DNA from: Flavipsychrobacter sp964461535
GTDB taxonomy: Bacteria; Bacteroidota; Bacteroidia; Chitinophagales; Chitinophagaceae
Assembly: GCA_964461535.1 (NCBI GenBank)
Contig: CAYWUY010000002.1
Coordinates: 47,014 to 111,013 of the forward strand
Length of the DNA: 64,000 bases
Direction of reading: 5' to 3'
Shown here: in pieces, positions 43,752 to 53,770 of the stretch
Layout: each line of letters begins with the position of its first letter
Position numbering within the stretch: position 1 is the first letter of the stretch
Translations under genes and position numbers: made by a program
The notes under the pieces: model-generated
What the model was told of the DNA's origin: nothing
The model's input: only the letters and a program-made list of their open reading frames with translations
Database searches by the model: none

Positions 43752-46664
43752 TTACCAATTGCCCTGTGGACCTTTATTCCAGTCGCCTCTAGGCCTAAAT
43801 CCAGGAGGCATATCTGGTCTGCCGTTTTCTTCTTTAGGCATTTCAGGCATTTTGCCTTTAAATTTTCTAATGTTATAGGTTAGCTGAAACATGCCATACT
43901 GTTTTAGCACTTGTGTAGTGTTGTTTTCTACATAGGTTTCAGTCACATTTCTGGTTACACTAGTATTCTGGTTTAAGATGTCGAAAATAGTAAAGCGAGC
44001 CTCTAACGCATTGCTTTTTAAGAATTTATAGCCTACATATGCATTCCATAAAATAAAGTGCTGGTCGGCACTGCCACTAAACGATGCGTAGTAGTTTTCG
44101 TTCACACTGGTGTTTAGTACCAGTTTTTTCCAAACAACCCAATTTATTCTAAAGGAGGTTATATGGTTATAGTAGTTATTATTACTGGCTGTGTTTAGTG
44201 TATTGCTTATTAAGTTATATGTGCCATTATAGGCTAGCGAAAAATCTATAGCCTCACTAATATTGCTGCTTAAAACTAGTCCGCCTGTTGGTGCTAAATT
44301 ATTTGAAAAGTTACTGTTATTATTAATAGTGCCAGGAGTTCTTGTAAATGATACACCTCCATTAAAGTTAAGGTTGCATTTTATGGCTGATAAAGGCAAA
44401 CCATAGGTAACAAAGGCTCTTTGGCTAAAGTAACCACTAAGGTTTACGGGTATGCTAATTTGCCCACCTTTTTTAATGGTAATTGCATTGTCGGTTGCTG
44501 AATTTCTAAATACAGAATCTTTAGTAGGTATATATGTAGCAGTTGCTACGTAGTTCTCAGTAACATTAGTGTAAAAGAAAAAGAATAAGCTCTTGGCAGT
44601 TTTATTATTGGTATTACCATAGCGCATGGTAATGGTATGGTCATAGCTTTGTTGTAGGCTAGGATTACCTGTTTTTAACAATAAAGGATTGCTAATGTCT
44701 ACTGCATCTTGTAACTGCGCTACGGTTGGCGAACTAGTAGATGTTCTGTAATTAATCCTGAAATTTTTACCATTTGGCTGTCTGTAGTTAAACTGTATAT
44801 TAGGGAGAATATTAGTGAAGTTGCGATTGATGCTATATATGCTAGGGTATTGTTGTTCGCTTTGTAGTGTAGCATATTGTAGCTGTGCCCCTATATTAAA
44901 GTTTATTTTTTTATCGCCAATTCTATAGCTTATACCTCCCCTATGTGTGGTGTAGGTAGTGTTGTATTTGTTAGATAATGAGCTATCTATGAGTGTATAT
45001 TTATTGGTTGTAGTATCTTCTTGATACATACTTTTATCGGCATTATTGTAGGTAACAGATGGGTTGTAGTTAAATTGTAGTTGTCCCTTTTTACCTACGG
45101 GTTCAGTGTAACTAATATTTGTAGATACATTGTAGCCTGAATTATTTAAGTCAAATTTTCTGGAATAGTTTGAGTCTACACCAGCATAGTTATTGCTAGA
45201 TATGTTATCTCCATTGCCTGTTTTGCCATTCCAGCCATTGTTTATATTCAGAGATATGGTTCTTCTATCCTTTTTAAATTTGTGTTGATAAAGTAGGTTA
45301 TTACTAAAATTAAATCCATTATAACCTGCGTAGTTGGTGTTTTGGGTCAATGCCAGAAGTCTGTCGCCCATATTGTTTGTAGCACTTGTGCTAGATGTAG
45401 TATTGTTCTCTTGGAAACTCAAAGATGGAACTATAGTTAAGCTATTAAAAGAGTCTATAGTATATTCAAATCTGAAGTTTATCCTATGGTTGGCATTAAA
45501 ACTATTCGTTCCGGATGTTTCTTTATAGCTAATTGTAGAGTCAGTTTTGCCGAAATAATTTCTGTCGGTACCTGACAGCGCATCTGTATTTGTACTATTA
45601 TAAAAATAGCTTCCCGAAACTTTTATTTTTTTACCCCAGTTGTCGCTATAGTTGGTGCCAAATGAGTTGGTGGCCGCTATTCCGTTTTGCTGAGATACCA
45701 TAAAGTTATTACCTCCGCCACCCATACTACCACCATTATTGCCCATACCGCCACCGCGACCACTGCCAGAACCACCACGGCCACCACCACCTGAAGATGC
45801 AATGCCTAATAGGTCTTGAGCACCAAAGTTTTGTTGGTTAATATTATTAGAAAGACCTAGTAGTGTTATTCTCCTGTCTCCATTAAAGATGTTAAGATTT
45901 CCCCCAACAATATATCTTTCATCAGAACCATAGCCGGCATATACCTTGCCAAACATGCCTTCACTTTTGTTACGGCGAGTAAGTATGTTCATTGTTTTTT
46001 GGCTATTGCCATCGTCAAATCCGCTAAACTGTGCTTGGTCACTTAACTTGTCAAAAACTTGTATTTTATCTATTACCTCAGCAGGTAAGTTTTTTAGTGC
46101 TAAAGATGGGTCGGTGCCGAAGAATGGTTTACCATCTACTAATATCTGCTGCACTGTTTCTCCATTAACTTTCACTCCGTTATTGTCAGAAGTAACCCCG
46201 GGCATTTTAGTTACTAAATCTTCTGCTGATGCATCTTGATTGGTTTTGTAGGCATTGGCATTAAACTGCGCCGTATCACCTTTTTGCTCAGCTCTTATTT
46301 CTTTCGTAGCTACTGTTACCGACTTTAGGGTTTGTGAGCTAGCCGTCATTGGTAATTCTACAAGATGCGTGTCTGCATCTAAATCTACAGTTTTAGTTAT
46401 GCTTTGGTAGCCAACATAGCTGTAGTTTATTTTGTAATTCCCTTTTTTATTTAAGTCTATCTGGTAGTTGCCGTCTATATCTGTTACGGCACCACTTTTT
46501 ACCGTACTATCGGTCGTGAAAATAAATTGAACAGAAACACCTGTTAGAGGGCCTTTGTCTTTAGCGTCTATTACCTTACCACTTACATGTATATTTTGTG
46601 CTGTTGCAATAGCAGGTAAGGTGCAAAATAATATTATACTTATTCTTTCTTTTATGTATCTCAT
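43752..46664 (-). CDS. Outer membrane beta-barrel receptor (TonB-dependent receptor-like) with Gly-rich loop
   Basis: A 970-residue outer membrane protein. Signal peptide (to about 22, ATAQ), carboxypeptidase-like domain (HVSGKVIDAKDKGPLTGVSV), plug-like segment (VTKMPGVTSDNNGVKVNGET, then VIDKIQVFDKLSDQAQFSG) and a barrel. Residues about 290-320 are a low-complexity GGRGG/GGGMGNNGG loop, and the C terminus is Pro/Met-rich (MPEMPKEENGRPDMPPGF). The family is outer membrane beta-barrel (OMP_b-brl_3) and a SusD partner is lacking. It resembles the receptor at 15952 in design. The Gly-rich loop is unusual for the barrel and probably extends from it. Confidence 0.88.
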   Translation of the reverse strand: MRYIKERISIILFCTLPAIATAQNIHVSGKVIDAKDKGPLTGVSVQFIFTTDSTVKSGAVTDIDGNYQIDLNKKGNYKINYSYVGYQSITKTVDLDADTHLVELPMTASSQTLKSVTVATKEIRAEQKGDTAQFNANAYKTNQDASAEDLVTKMPGVTSDNNGVKVNGETVQQILVDGKPFFGTDPSLALKNLPAEVIDKIQVFDKLSDQAQFSGFDDGNSQKTMNILTRRNKSEGMFGKVYAGYGSDERYIVGGNLNIFNGDRRITLLGLSNNINQQNFGAQDLLGIASSGGGGRGGSGSGRGGGMGNNGGSMGGGGNNFMVSQQNGIAATNSFGTNYSDNWGKKIKVSGSYFYNSTNTDALSGTDRNYFGKTDSTISYKETSGTNSFNANHRINFRFEYTIDSFNSLTIVPSLSFQENNTTSSTSATNNMGDRLLALTQNTNYAGYNGFNFSNNLLYQHKFKKDRRTISLNINNGWNGKTGNGDNISSNNYAGVDSNYSRKFDLNNSGYNVSTNISYTEPVGKKGQLQFNYNPSVTYNNADKSMYQEDTTTNKYTLIDSSLSNKYNTTYTTHRGGISYRIGDKKINFNIGAQLQYATLQSEQQYPSIYSINRNFTNILPNIQFNYRQPNGKNFRINYRTSTSSPTVAQLQDAVDISNPLLLKTGNPSLQQSYDHTITMRYGNTNNKTAKSLFFFFYTNVTENYVATATYIPTKDSVFRNSATDNAITIKKGGQISIPVNLSGYFSQRAFVTYGLPLSAIKCNLNFNGGVSFTRTPGTINNNSNFSNNLAPTGGLVLSSNISEAIDFSLAYNGTYNLISNTLNTASNNNYYNHITSFRINWVVWKKLVLNTSVNENYYASFSGSADQHFILWNAYVGYKFLKSNALEARFTIFDILNQNTSVTRNVTETYVENNTTQVLKQYGMFQLTYNIRKFKGKMPEMPKEENGRPDMPPGFRPRGDWNKGPQGNW

Positions 46665-46739
46665 GTATCTCTGTTAGACGATTCAAAAGTGCTAAAGTTT
46701 ACCGAGTGTGGCTAAAATTTGTGGGCTATTTTACGTGAA

Positions 46740-46770
46740 AAGACCTGCAATTTTATTTGCAGGTCTTTGG
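46740..46770 (-). terminator. Terminator of the lipid A operon
   Basis: Perfect 11-bp arms AAGACCTGCAA / TTGCAGGTCTT with a 6-base loop, about 25 bp after the lpxA stop on the minus strand, followed by TTTTC. Confidence 0.85.
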
Positions 46771-46792
46771 TATTGATAGTCAGTTTTATACA

Positions 46793-47596
46793 CTATACAG
46801 GATCTTCATTTTTGTGGTTACGAGCATAACCTTTCATGATGCCTCGCCCGGTTTCGCGTATAAATGTTATTATTTCATCTCGTTCATCAGATACCGGAAT
46901 TTCAGTTTCTATAATGCTTAATGCTTTAGATGTGCTATAGCCTCTTACAAAAAGAATACGATAAATATCAAGTATATGATTGATTTGTTGAATGGTATAA
47001 CCTCTACGTTTTAAGCCTACAGAGTTTACGCCCACATATGATAGTGGTTCGCGAGCTGCTTTTACAAATGGTGGTACATCTTTACGCACCAAAGAACCAC
47101 CAGTTACAAATGCATGAGAGCCAATTCTTACAAATTGTTGTACGGCAGTAAGTCCGGCCAGCACAACATTGTCACCCACAACAATATGGCCAGCAAGAGT
47201 AGTATTGTTCGAAAATATACAATAGTTGCCCACTTCACAGTCATGTGCTATGTGCGTATAAGCCATTATAAGGCAGTTATTGCCAATTTTAGTAGCATTT
47301 TTGTCACTAGTACCACGATTAATGGTAACACACTCGCGAATAGTTGTGTTATCGCCTATAATGGTTACAGTGTCTTCACCTTTGTACTTAAGGTCTTGCG
47401 GAATGGCAGATATAACAGAGCTAGGGAATATGCGTACATTTTTGCCTATTCTTGCTCCTTCCATAATGGTTACGTTACTGCCTATCCAAGTACCTTCCCC
47501 GATTTCCACGTTTTTGTGAATGGTAGAAAATGGGTCGATCGTTACATTGGGTGCTATTTTAGCGTCCGGGTGTACGTATGTAAGGGGATGAATCAT
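46793..47596 (-). CDS. lpxA: UDP-N-acetylglucosamine acyltransferase
   Basis: A 267-residue trimeric left-handed beta-helix enzyme that transfers a 3-hydroxyacyl chain from acyl-ACP to UDP-GlcNAc, the first step of lipid A. Hexapeptide repeats run from about 5 to 190. The catalytic His is in MAYTHIAHDCEVG, and the typical C-terminal helices (YTIQQINHILDIYRILF) follow. The start is ATG 47596 (MIHPLTYVHPDA), overlapping the stop of lpxC/fabZ as ATGA; the longer reading adds an unrelated 29 residues. It is the last gene of the lipid A operon. Confidence 0.98.
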   Translation of the reverse strand: MIHPLTYVHPDAKIAPNVTIDPFSTIHKNVEIGEGTWIGSNVTIMEGARIGKNVRIFPSSVISAIPQDLKYKGEDTVTIIGDNTTIRECVTINRGTSDKNATKIGNNCLIMAYTHIAHDCEVGNYCIFSNNTTLAGHIVVGDNVVLAGLTAVQQFVRIGSHAFVTGGSLVRKDVPPFVKAAREPLSYVGVNSVGLKRRGYTIQQINHILDIYRILFVRGYSTSKALSIIETEIPVSDERDEIITFIRETGRGIMKGYARNHKNEDPV

Positions 47597-49047
47597 TTCT
47601 TGTCTTTTCTTACTATTTGTGCTACTAATTCTGCTTCTGTAACCAATTTGTTGCCTACATATACGGTACCTCTCATTTCGCAAATTCCTCTACGTATTGG
47701 ATTTAGCAATTCTAATTTTAAAATTAGCGTATCGCCAGGTACAACGCGTTGTTTAAAGCGAACTTTATCTATTTTCAAGAAATAGGTATCATAATTTTCA
47801 GGGTCGCTATAATTGTTTAAAGCAAGTATACCACCGGTTTGTGCTAATGCTTCTATCTGAAGCACGCCGGGCATAACTGCGTTGCCAGGGAAGTGACCTT
47901 GGAAAAAATGTTCATTAAAAGTAGCATTTTTTATACCAACTACGTGATTGTCACTTAGTTCTATAATTTTATCTACTAATAAAAAAGGAAATTTATGAGG
48001 TAGTGCCTTTTCTATTTTTGTGATGTCGTATATAGCCGGTTGGTTAGGGTCGTAATGCGGTATATCAGAAAGATGTTTGTTCTTCTTAATGTATTGTTTT
48101 ACTTTTTTAGCAAACTCTACGTTTGATGCATGCCCCGGTCTGCTAGCTATTATATGAGCTTTAATAGGATGTCCTATCAATGCTAAGTCGCCTACAACAT
48201 CAAGTAATTTATGGCGAGCCGGTTCGTTAGGGAAGTGCAGTTGAATATTGTTTAAAATTCCTTCCTGTTTTACTTCAATAGCTTGCTTATTAAATACTTT
48301 AGCTAATCTGTCTAGCTCAGTTTGGCTCACTTTTTTATCTACAACCACTATGGCGTTGTTTAAGTCGCCACCTTTTATCAAGTTATGGTCTAGTAGATAC
48401 TCTAACTCATGTAAAAAACAGAAAGTACGGCAAGGGCCAACCTCTGTTCTAAACTCTGTTATGTTTTTTAAAGTAGCATGCTGCGTACCAAGTACAGGCG
48501 AATTAAAATCTATAAGCGCAGTAATTTGATAGTTGGCAGATGGTACTGCTAACATATCAACATTTTTTACAGGGTCATAAAAATGCAGGTTAGTATCTAT
48601 AGAGTATACTATACGGCGTGCATCTTGCTCTAAAATGCCAACACTGTCAATAGCCTCCATAAACTCACGCGCACTACCATCCAATATAGGTACTTCAGGG
48701 CCGTCAAGCTCTATAAGTGCATTGTCTATGCCCATACCTACAAGTGCAGATAAAATATGCTCAATGGTGCTTACCCTAGCGCCGTTATGCTCAATAGTAG
48801 TACCTCTTGAGGTGTCTACAACATAGTCCGCATCAGCTTTTACAACTGGTTTCTCAGGTAAGTCTATACGTTGAAAACGATATCCGAATCCCGGATTGGC
48901 AGGCTTTATAGTAGTAGTTACTACAGCACCTGTATGTAGGCCTACGCCATGCAATGATACAGGAGCCTTCAGGGTTTTTTGATTTTCCTGATTGTTACCT
49001 GAGTCAGTTCTTCTTTTATCGCCTCTGATTAAAGTTTCTTCGCTCAC
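47593..49047 (-). CDS. lpxC/fabZ: LpxC/FabZ fusion: UDP-3-O-acyl-GlcNAc deacetylase and 3-hydroxyacyl-ACP dehydratase
   Basis: A 484-residue bifunctional protein. The N-terminal LpxC part (about 25-320) has SLHGVGLHTG, the zinc His in STIEHILSALVG, and further zinc-site residues in VVGDLALIGHPI and SRPGHASN. The C-terminal FabZ part (about 335-480) has LPHKFPFLLVDKI and the catalytic His/Glu in EHFFQGHFPGNAVMPGVLQIE. This fusion is a Bacteroidota/Chlorobi hallmark. The start is GTG 49047, overlapping the lpxD stop as GTGA; there is no ATG near the family N terminus. It commits and supplies acyl chains for lipid A. Confidence 0.98.
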   Translation of the reverse strand: MSEETLIRGDKRRTDSGNNQENQKTLKAPVSLHGVGLHTGAVVTTTIKPANPGFGYRFQRIDLPEKPVVKADADYVVDTSRGTTIEHNGARVSTIEHILSALVGMGIDNALIELDGPEVPILDGSAREFMEAIDSVGILEQDARRIVYSIDTNLHFYDPVKNVDMLAVPSANYQITALIDFNSPVLGTQHATLKNITEFRTEVGPCRTFCFLHELEYLLDHNLIKGGDLNNAIVVVDKKVSQTELDRLAKVFNKQAIEVKQEGILNNIQLHFPNEPARHKLLDVVGDLALIGHPIKAHIIASRPGHASNVEFAKKVKQYIKKNKHLSDIPHYDPNQPAIYDITKIEKALPHKFPFLLVDKIIELSDNHVVGIKNATFNEHFFQGHFPGNAVMPGVLQIEALAQTGGILALNNYSDPENYDTYFLKIDKVRFKQRVVPGDTLILKLELLNPIRRGICEMRGTVYVGNKLVTEAELVAQIVRKDKK

Positions 49048-50117
49048 TTTTTATATTCAATATTTTGTAGGCTCAATAAATTAGTCAACTCTTGCACCGT
49101 TTCTTCTAATTTCTGAAGACGTTGCTGTAGCTCCGGCAAATGTCTAAAAATTGCCTGACTTTTTAGGGAGCTTTTATAATCAAATGCCGGACTACCGTTA
49201 AGAACAGAAGCCGGTGATAGTACCGATTTTGATAATCCGCTTTGAGCGTTAATTTTTGTGCCGTCAGCTATTTGTATATGGCCTACCATACCTACCTGAC
49301 CACCAATAACTACATTTTTACCTACTTTAGAGCTGCCTGATATACCAGTTTGCGCAGCAATAGCAGTATTTTCTCCTATTTCTACGTTGTGTGCTACTTG
49401 TATTAAATTATCTAGCTTAACACCTTTACGTATCACCGTAGATCCCATTGTGGCTCTGTCTATAGTGGTATTAGCACCTATTTCCACATCATCCTCTATT
49501 ACTACATTACCTATTTGTGCTATTTTTTTGTAGCTGCCGTCTTTTAGAGGAGCAAACCCAAATCCGTCTCCACCTATTACAGTGCCACTGTGTATTACTA
49601 CTTTATTTGCTAAGCGGCATTCGTCATAAATCTTAACGCCCGCATATAGTTTACAGTTATTACCTATGCTTACATTATTACCCAAGTAGCAACCCGGATA
49701 TATTTTTACTCCGTCACCTATTACTACATTATCACCTATGTAAGTAAACGCGCCAATGTATACATCCTTCCCAATTTTTGCTGTTTTAGATATAAACGTT
49801 GGTTCTTCTATTCCGGTTTTTGTGCCTCCTGATATTATTTCGCTATACTTATCTAGCAGAACAGCAAAGCTACCATAAGCATCTTTTACTCTTATGATAG
49901 TAGGTGTTACAGGCGCTGTTATTTCTAGTGTTTCATTAACTATAATAACAGACGCTTTTGATGTATATAAATATTCTTCGTATTTGGGGTTGGAAATGAA
50001 GCTGAGAGCTCCGGTGTTAGCTTCCTCAATTTTAGCCACATGGCTTACTTTCACTTCTGGGTCGCCTTCCACTTTTCCTTGTAATAGGGTAGCTATTTGA
50101 TGCGCCGTAAACTGCAT
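49044..50117 (-). CDS. lpxD: UDP-3-O-(3-hydroxyacyl)glucosamine N-acyltransferase
   Basis: A 357-residue acyltransferase for the third step of lipid A. An N-terminal substrate-binding domain (about 1-100, QIATLLQGKVEGDPEVKVSH) precedes a long left-handed beta-helix (about 105-310). The catalytic His is in NLIQVAHNVEIGEN. The C-terminal coiled coil (LPELQQRLQKLEETVQEL) ends the trimer. It is the first of three overlapping lipid A genes and begins about 50 bp after the HD gene. Confidence 0.98.
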   Translation of the reverse strand: MQFTAHQIATLLQGKVEGDPEVKVSHVAKIEEANTGALSFISNPKYEEYLYTSKASVIIVNETLEITAPVTPTIIRVKDAYGSFAVLLDKYSEIISGGTKTGIEEPTFISKTAKIGKDVYIGAFTYIGDNVVIGDGVKIYPGCYLGNNVSIGNNCKLYAGVKIYDECRLANKVVIHSGTVIGGDGFGFAPLKDGSYKKIAQIGNVVIEDDVEIGANTTIDRATMGSTVIRKGVKLDNLIQVAHNVEIGENTAIAAQTGISGSSKVGKNVVIGGQVGMVGHIQIADGTKINAQSGLSKSVLSPASVLNGSPAFDYKSSLKSQAIFRHLPELQQRLQKLEETVQELTNLLSLQNIEYKK

Positions 50118-50168
50118 ATTCAGTTATTTTTCGGTTAATATTATATTACAATGTCGTTAACTATGAAG

Positions 50169-51392
50169 TCAATCCCAATTTCGTATGTAGCAAATGTACT
50201 TTTTCTCAACTGCACGAGCAAGAGTTTGATTCACTAATGTGTCGTGAATCTCGGTAATATTTTTTATATCACCATGTTTGGTCTCTATTTTTATTAACTC
50301 ATTGTCAATATTATAAGTACTATTTCTAGCAATGCCTTCAAAAGCAAGATAGTGCATGTCTTTTTCGGGCACACCCATCTTGTTCATTATCTCTAGTTGT
50401 TTCTCCACCAAATTGTTTGCCAAACTTGAATCTTCGAAAACTATTTTATACAGTTTTCGTAATATCATCATCTTACAAAGAGTGGATAGTATTTTATCGC
50501 TATGGTTTTGCCATATCTTAATAGATGCCATTACATCTGTGTCGTCTAATTGACAAAACACATCAAGATGATTAGGGTCTTTAATAAAGTCGTCTTCTGT
50601 AATGTTATTATACAAAAAATGCTTTAATGCCGGGGTGGCAAAAAGTGCTTGTCCTAGCGATGCCAGTTCTTTTGCTCGTTTTATTATGTTTATTAATAAT
50701 AGTTCGGCGCCTAATACTGTTTTGTGCAAGTATACTTGCCAATACATAAGCCTACGAGCTATTATAAATTTCTCTACAGAATGAACACCTTTTTCCTCTA
50801 CCAGTAATTCATTATTAGTAACGGTTAGCATCTGAAGAATACGATCGTAGCCAATAACCCCCTCAGATACTCCCGTGAAGAAACTATCTCTATTCAGGTA
50901 GTCCATGCGGTCTACGTCTAGTTGACTAGATACTAGCTGGTGTAAATATTTTCTAGGATACTTAGAACTAAAAATGCTGAGTGCGGTTGTTAATATACCT
51001 CCCATTTCGTCATTTAGTCGCTCCATTATCATTCTAGATAGCTTTTCATGCGAAACAGGAATAAGTGTATGCTCTAGCGAATGAGAAAAAGGCCCATGTC
51101 CTATATCATGAAGCAAAGCTGCCAATCTGGCTGCTAATCCATCTTCTTTTGAAGTATCTATACCTTTTAGCTTTAACTCATCTAATGCTTTACCCATCAG
51201 GTGGCATGCTCCAAGTGAATGGTGAAGTCTAGTATGAACCGCACCAGGATACACCAAATGAGCCATGCCCATTTGTTTTATATTCCTAAGGCGCTGAAAC
51301 CAAGGATGGTTAATGATTTGTATTATTTCCTGTTCGGGGAACCTTAAAAAACCATATACCGGGTCGTTAACAATTTTTACTTTGTTGCTCAT
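50169..51392 (-). CDS. HD-domain phosphohydrolase (COG1078/SAMHD1-like)
   Basis: A 407-residue HD hydrolase. The first half has FQRLRNIKQMGMAHLVYPGA, then HTRLHHSLGACHLMG and the HD motif in ALLHDIGHGPFSHSLEHTL. The later VSSQLDVDRMDYLNRDS contains the second Asp, completing the metal site. This is the COG1078 group related to dGTP triphosphohydrolases. Its natural substrate is usually unknown. It lies 16 bp after the PBP1A gene and upstream of lpxD, so it travels with envelope genes. No regulatory domain is visible. Confidence 0.9.
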   Translation of the reverse strand: MSNKVKIVNDPVYGFLRFPEQEIIQIINHPWFQRLRNIKQMGMAHLVYPGAVHTRLHHSLGACHLMGKALDELKLKGIDTSKEDGLAARLAALLHDIGHGPFSHSLEHTLIPVSHEKLSRMIMERLNDEMGGILTTALSIFSSKYPRKYLHQLVSSQLDVDRMDYLNRDSFFTGVSEGVIGYDRILQMLTVTNNELLVEEKGVHSVEKFIIARRLMYWQVYLHKTVLGAELLLINIIKRAKELASLGQALFATPALKHFLYNNITEDDFIKDPNHLDVFCQLDDTDVMASIKIWQNHSDKILSTLCKMMILRKLYKIVFEDSSLANNLVEKQLEIMNKMGVPEKDMHYLAFEGIARNSTYNIDNELIKIETKHGDIKNITEIHDTLVNQTLARAVEKKYICYIRNWD

Positions 51393-51408
51393 GTAGCTAT
51401 CGGTATCT

Positions 51409-53703
51409 CTAGTTTTCTGTTTCTTCAGGTTCTGTTTGTGCCGGTCCTGCGTGCTCTACTTCTTCCACTTCAGGTTTGTCTTTTGCACCGCCGCCGCCGG
51501 CTCCGTTAAAGTCGTTATCTCCTCCACAGTCATCAAAACCTTCAGGAACTTGGAATATTGCTTTTGAATTGATGTTCAAATTTTTATCTGCTAATACCTT
51601 ACGCATAAAAATTGCCCATATAGGTAAAGCAGCAGCAGCACCTTGTCCTAAGGCTTCGCTGCGGAAACGGAATTCTCTATCATCACAACCTACCCATACA
51701 CCGGCTAATAATTGTGGTGTATAACCTATAAACCATGCATCGGCTTGGTTGTTTGTAGTACCGGTTTTTCCTGCTATATCATTTTGCAGCCCATAGCGAT
51801 AGCGCATACGAGCACCGGTACCAAAGTTTACCACACCACGCATCATCTTCACCATCTTAAATGCGGTGTTAGGGTTAATAACCTCTTTTTGTACTGGTGC
51901 AAAATTTTTGATTACCATACCATTTTTATCTTCAATACGCACTATATAGTATGGTTGAGTATTAACACCTTTACCCGGGAACATGCTATAAGCACCCATC
52001 ATTTCAAATAGAGATATATCAGATACTCCCAAAGCTATAGATGGGAATTTATCTAATCTACTAACAATGTTACACCTATGTGCAAAATCTACAAAAGCAT
52101 CAATGCCTACCTGTTTTAATATGTACAATGCAGCATTGTTTATAGATAGTGCTAACGCATATTTCATAGGAATATCTCCTTTTTCACTACCCCCAGCATC
52201 ATAGGCTTTAGGCATACTAGGGAAGTTTTGAGGGGCAGTTGAAACTATTCCACAAGGAGAAAATCCATTATCAACAGCAAAGCAATATAACAATGGTTTT
52301 ATGGTAGAACCTACCTGACGCTTGGTGTTAATATTTACGTGGTCGTATTGGAAGAAGGTATGGTCTATACCGCCTACCCACGCTTTTACCTCTCCGGTAG
52401 ATGGTTCCATAGCCATGAAACCTACCTGTAAGAAGGTTTTCATATATTTTATAGAATCCAGAGGGCTAATTACAGTATCTACATAATGTGCTTTATTCCA
52501 TGCAAAAACTTTCGTTTTCACTTTTACTTTCATTTCTTCCATAGCTTGGCGTTCGTTCATGCCAATATTTCTGAAACTTTGGTATCTGTCGCAATCTTTT
52601 ATGCTAGCTTTCAGTATGCGTTTTACATTAGCAGAGCCTTTTTCCCAAATAGATCCGTCTACATAGCCAGACTGCGACATGAATTGTTTCTGCAATTGTG
52701 CCATATGCTCGTGCATAGCCTCTTCAGCATAGCGTTGCATGCGTACATCTATAGTAGTATATATTTTAAGGCCATCTTTATACAAGTCGTAAGGATTGCC
52801 ATCTGCTTTTTTAAGATCCTTAAGCATGCCTTTTACTTGCTGCTCTAGCACTTGACGGAAGTAAGGGGCTATACCATCGTGATAATCTATTTTGTGATAG
52901 TCTAGCGGAGTTTCTTTTTCTTTTAGGTCTTCAGCATCATTTTCGGCTAAGTACTTATACTTTACCATTTGGTCTAGTACTGTGTTCCTGCGTTCTTTAG
53001 CGCGTTTGGGGTGTGTTCTTGGGTTATATATGCTATTTCCTTTAAGCATGCCTATAAGAACAGCAGCTTCATCTACAGATACTTTATCGGGTGTTTTATT
53101 GTAGAATGTTAAAGAAGCATTTCTTATTCCAAATACGTTATCGCCAAAGGGTACAGTATTTAGGTATAAGGTTATAATTTCATTTTTTGTAAGGTTTCTT
53201 TCCAGTTTTACGGCCAATACCCATTCTTTTAATTTCATAAAAGGCAGTATCAGGGGGTTAGTGGTGCCTCTTGGAAACAAGTTTTTAGCTAACTGTTGTG
53301 TTATGGTAGACGAACCTCTTTTTTTCTGTAGTATGGCGTAAACTGGTATAGCTACTGTAGCTATAGGGTCTATACCCGAATGGTCGTAAAAGCGAGCATC
53401 CTCAGTAGCTAGTAAAGCATTGATGACGTTGGGAGATATATCGGTGTATTTACAATTGGAACGATCTTGAACGTAATATCTACCCAAAATAGTGCCGTCG
53501 GCTGCATAAACATCAGAAGATAGTGCACTTTGAGGGTTTTCTAATTCTATCATGGAGGGCATATAGCCTACCAGACCATAGTTAATACCTACTATAAGCA
53601 GAATAAAAGCAGCCATAGATATCAGGAATGTTCTCCATAATATCTTAACAGATTTTTTCATTCCAGATGTAGCAGGTTGTTTAGAATCTATATTTGGTTT
53701 CAA
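51409..53703 (-). CDS. mrcA: Penicillin-binding protein 1A (bifunctional class A PBP)
   Basis: A 764-residue inner-membrane peptidoglycan synthase. One helix (about 23-45) is followed by a GT51 glycosyltransferase domain with the catalytic Glu in ATEDARFYDHSGID and RGSSTITQQLAKNLF. The transpeptidase domain has SxxK (GSTIKPLLY), SxN (SINNAAL) and KTG (GKTGTTNNQADAWF). The C terminus has an acidic Gly/Asp/Glu-rich tail. It polymerises glycan and cross-links peptides. It lies in the leftward envelope block, 67 bp after the transglutaminase gene. Gene symbol by function. Confidence 0.97.
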   Translation of the reverse strand: MKPNIDSKQPATSGMKKSVKILWRTFLISMAAFILLIVGINYGLVGYMPSMIELENPQSALSSDVYAADGTILGRYYVQDRSNCKYTDISPNVINALLATEDARFYDHSGIDPIATVAIPVYAILQKKRGSSTITQQLAKNLFPRGTTNPLILPFMKLKEWVLAVKLERNLTKNEIITLYLNTVPFGDNVFGIRNASLTFYNKTPDKVSVDEAAVLIGMLKGNSIYNPRTHPKRAKERRNTVLDQMVKYKYLAENDAEDLKEKETPLDYHKIDYHDGIAPYFRQVLEQQVKGMLKDLKKADGNPYDLYKDGLKIYTTIDVRMQRYAEEAMHEHMAQLQKQFMSQSGYVDGSIWEKGSANVKRILKASIKDCDRYQSFRNIGMNERQAMEEMKVKVKTKVFAWNKAHYVDTVISPLDSIKYMKTFLQVGFMAMEPSTGEVKAWVGGIDHTFFQYDHVNINTKRQVGSTIKPLLYCFAVDNGFSPCGIVSTAPQNFPSMPKAYDAGGSEKGDIPMKYALALSINNAALYILKQVGIDAFVDFAHRCNIVSRLDKFPSIALGVSDISLFEMMGAYSMFPGKGVNTQPYYIVRIEDKNGMVIKNFAPVQKEVINPNTAFKMVKMMRGVVNFGTGARMRYRYGLQNDIAGKTGTTNNQADAWFIGYTPQLLAGVWVGCDDREFRFRSEALGQGAAAALPIWAIFMRKVLADKNLNINSKAIFQVPEGFDDCGGDNDFNGAGGGGAKDKPEVEEVEHAGPAQTEPEETEN

Positions 53704-53770
53704 TTGTATGATAATTATTGTTAAGTGTAAGTGAACTAGTGTGCTATTCTAAATACCACATTCAGCAAAT

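Noticed and set aside
47114..47785. Long plus-strand frame opposite lpxA and lpxC/fabZ (223 codons)
   Set aside because: It is antisense to well-identified genes and its translation has no domain features; a shadow frame.
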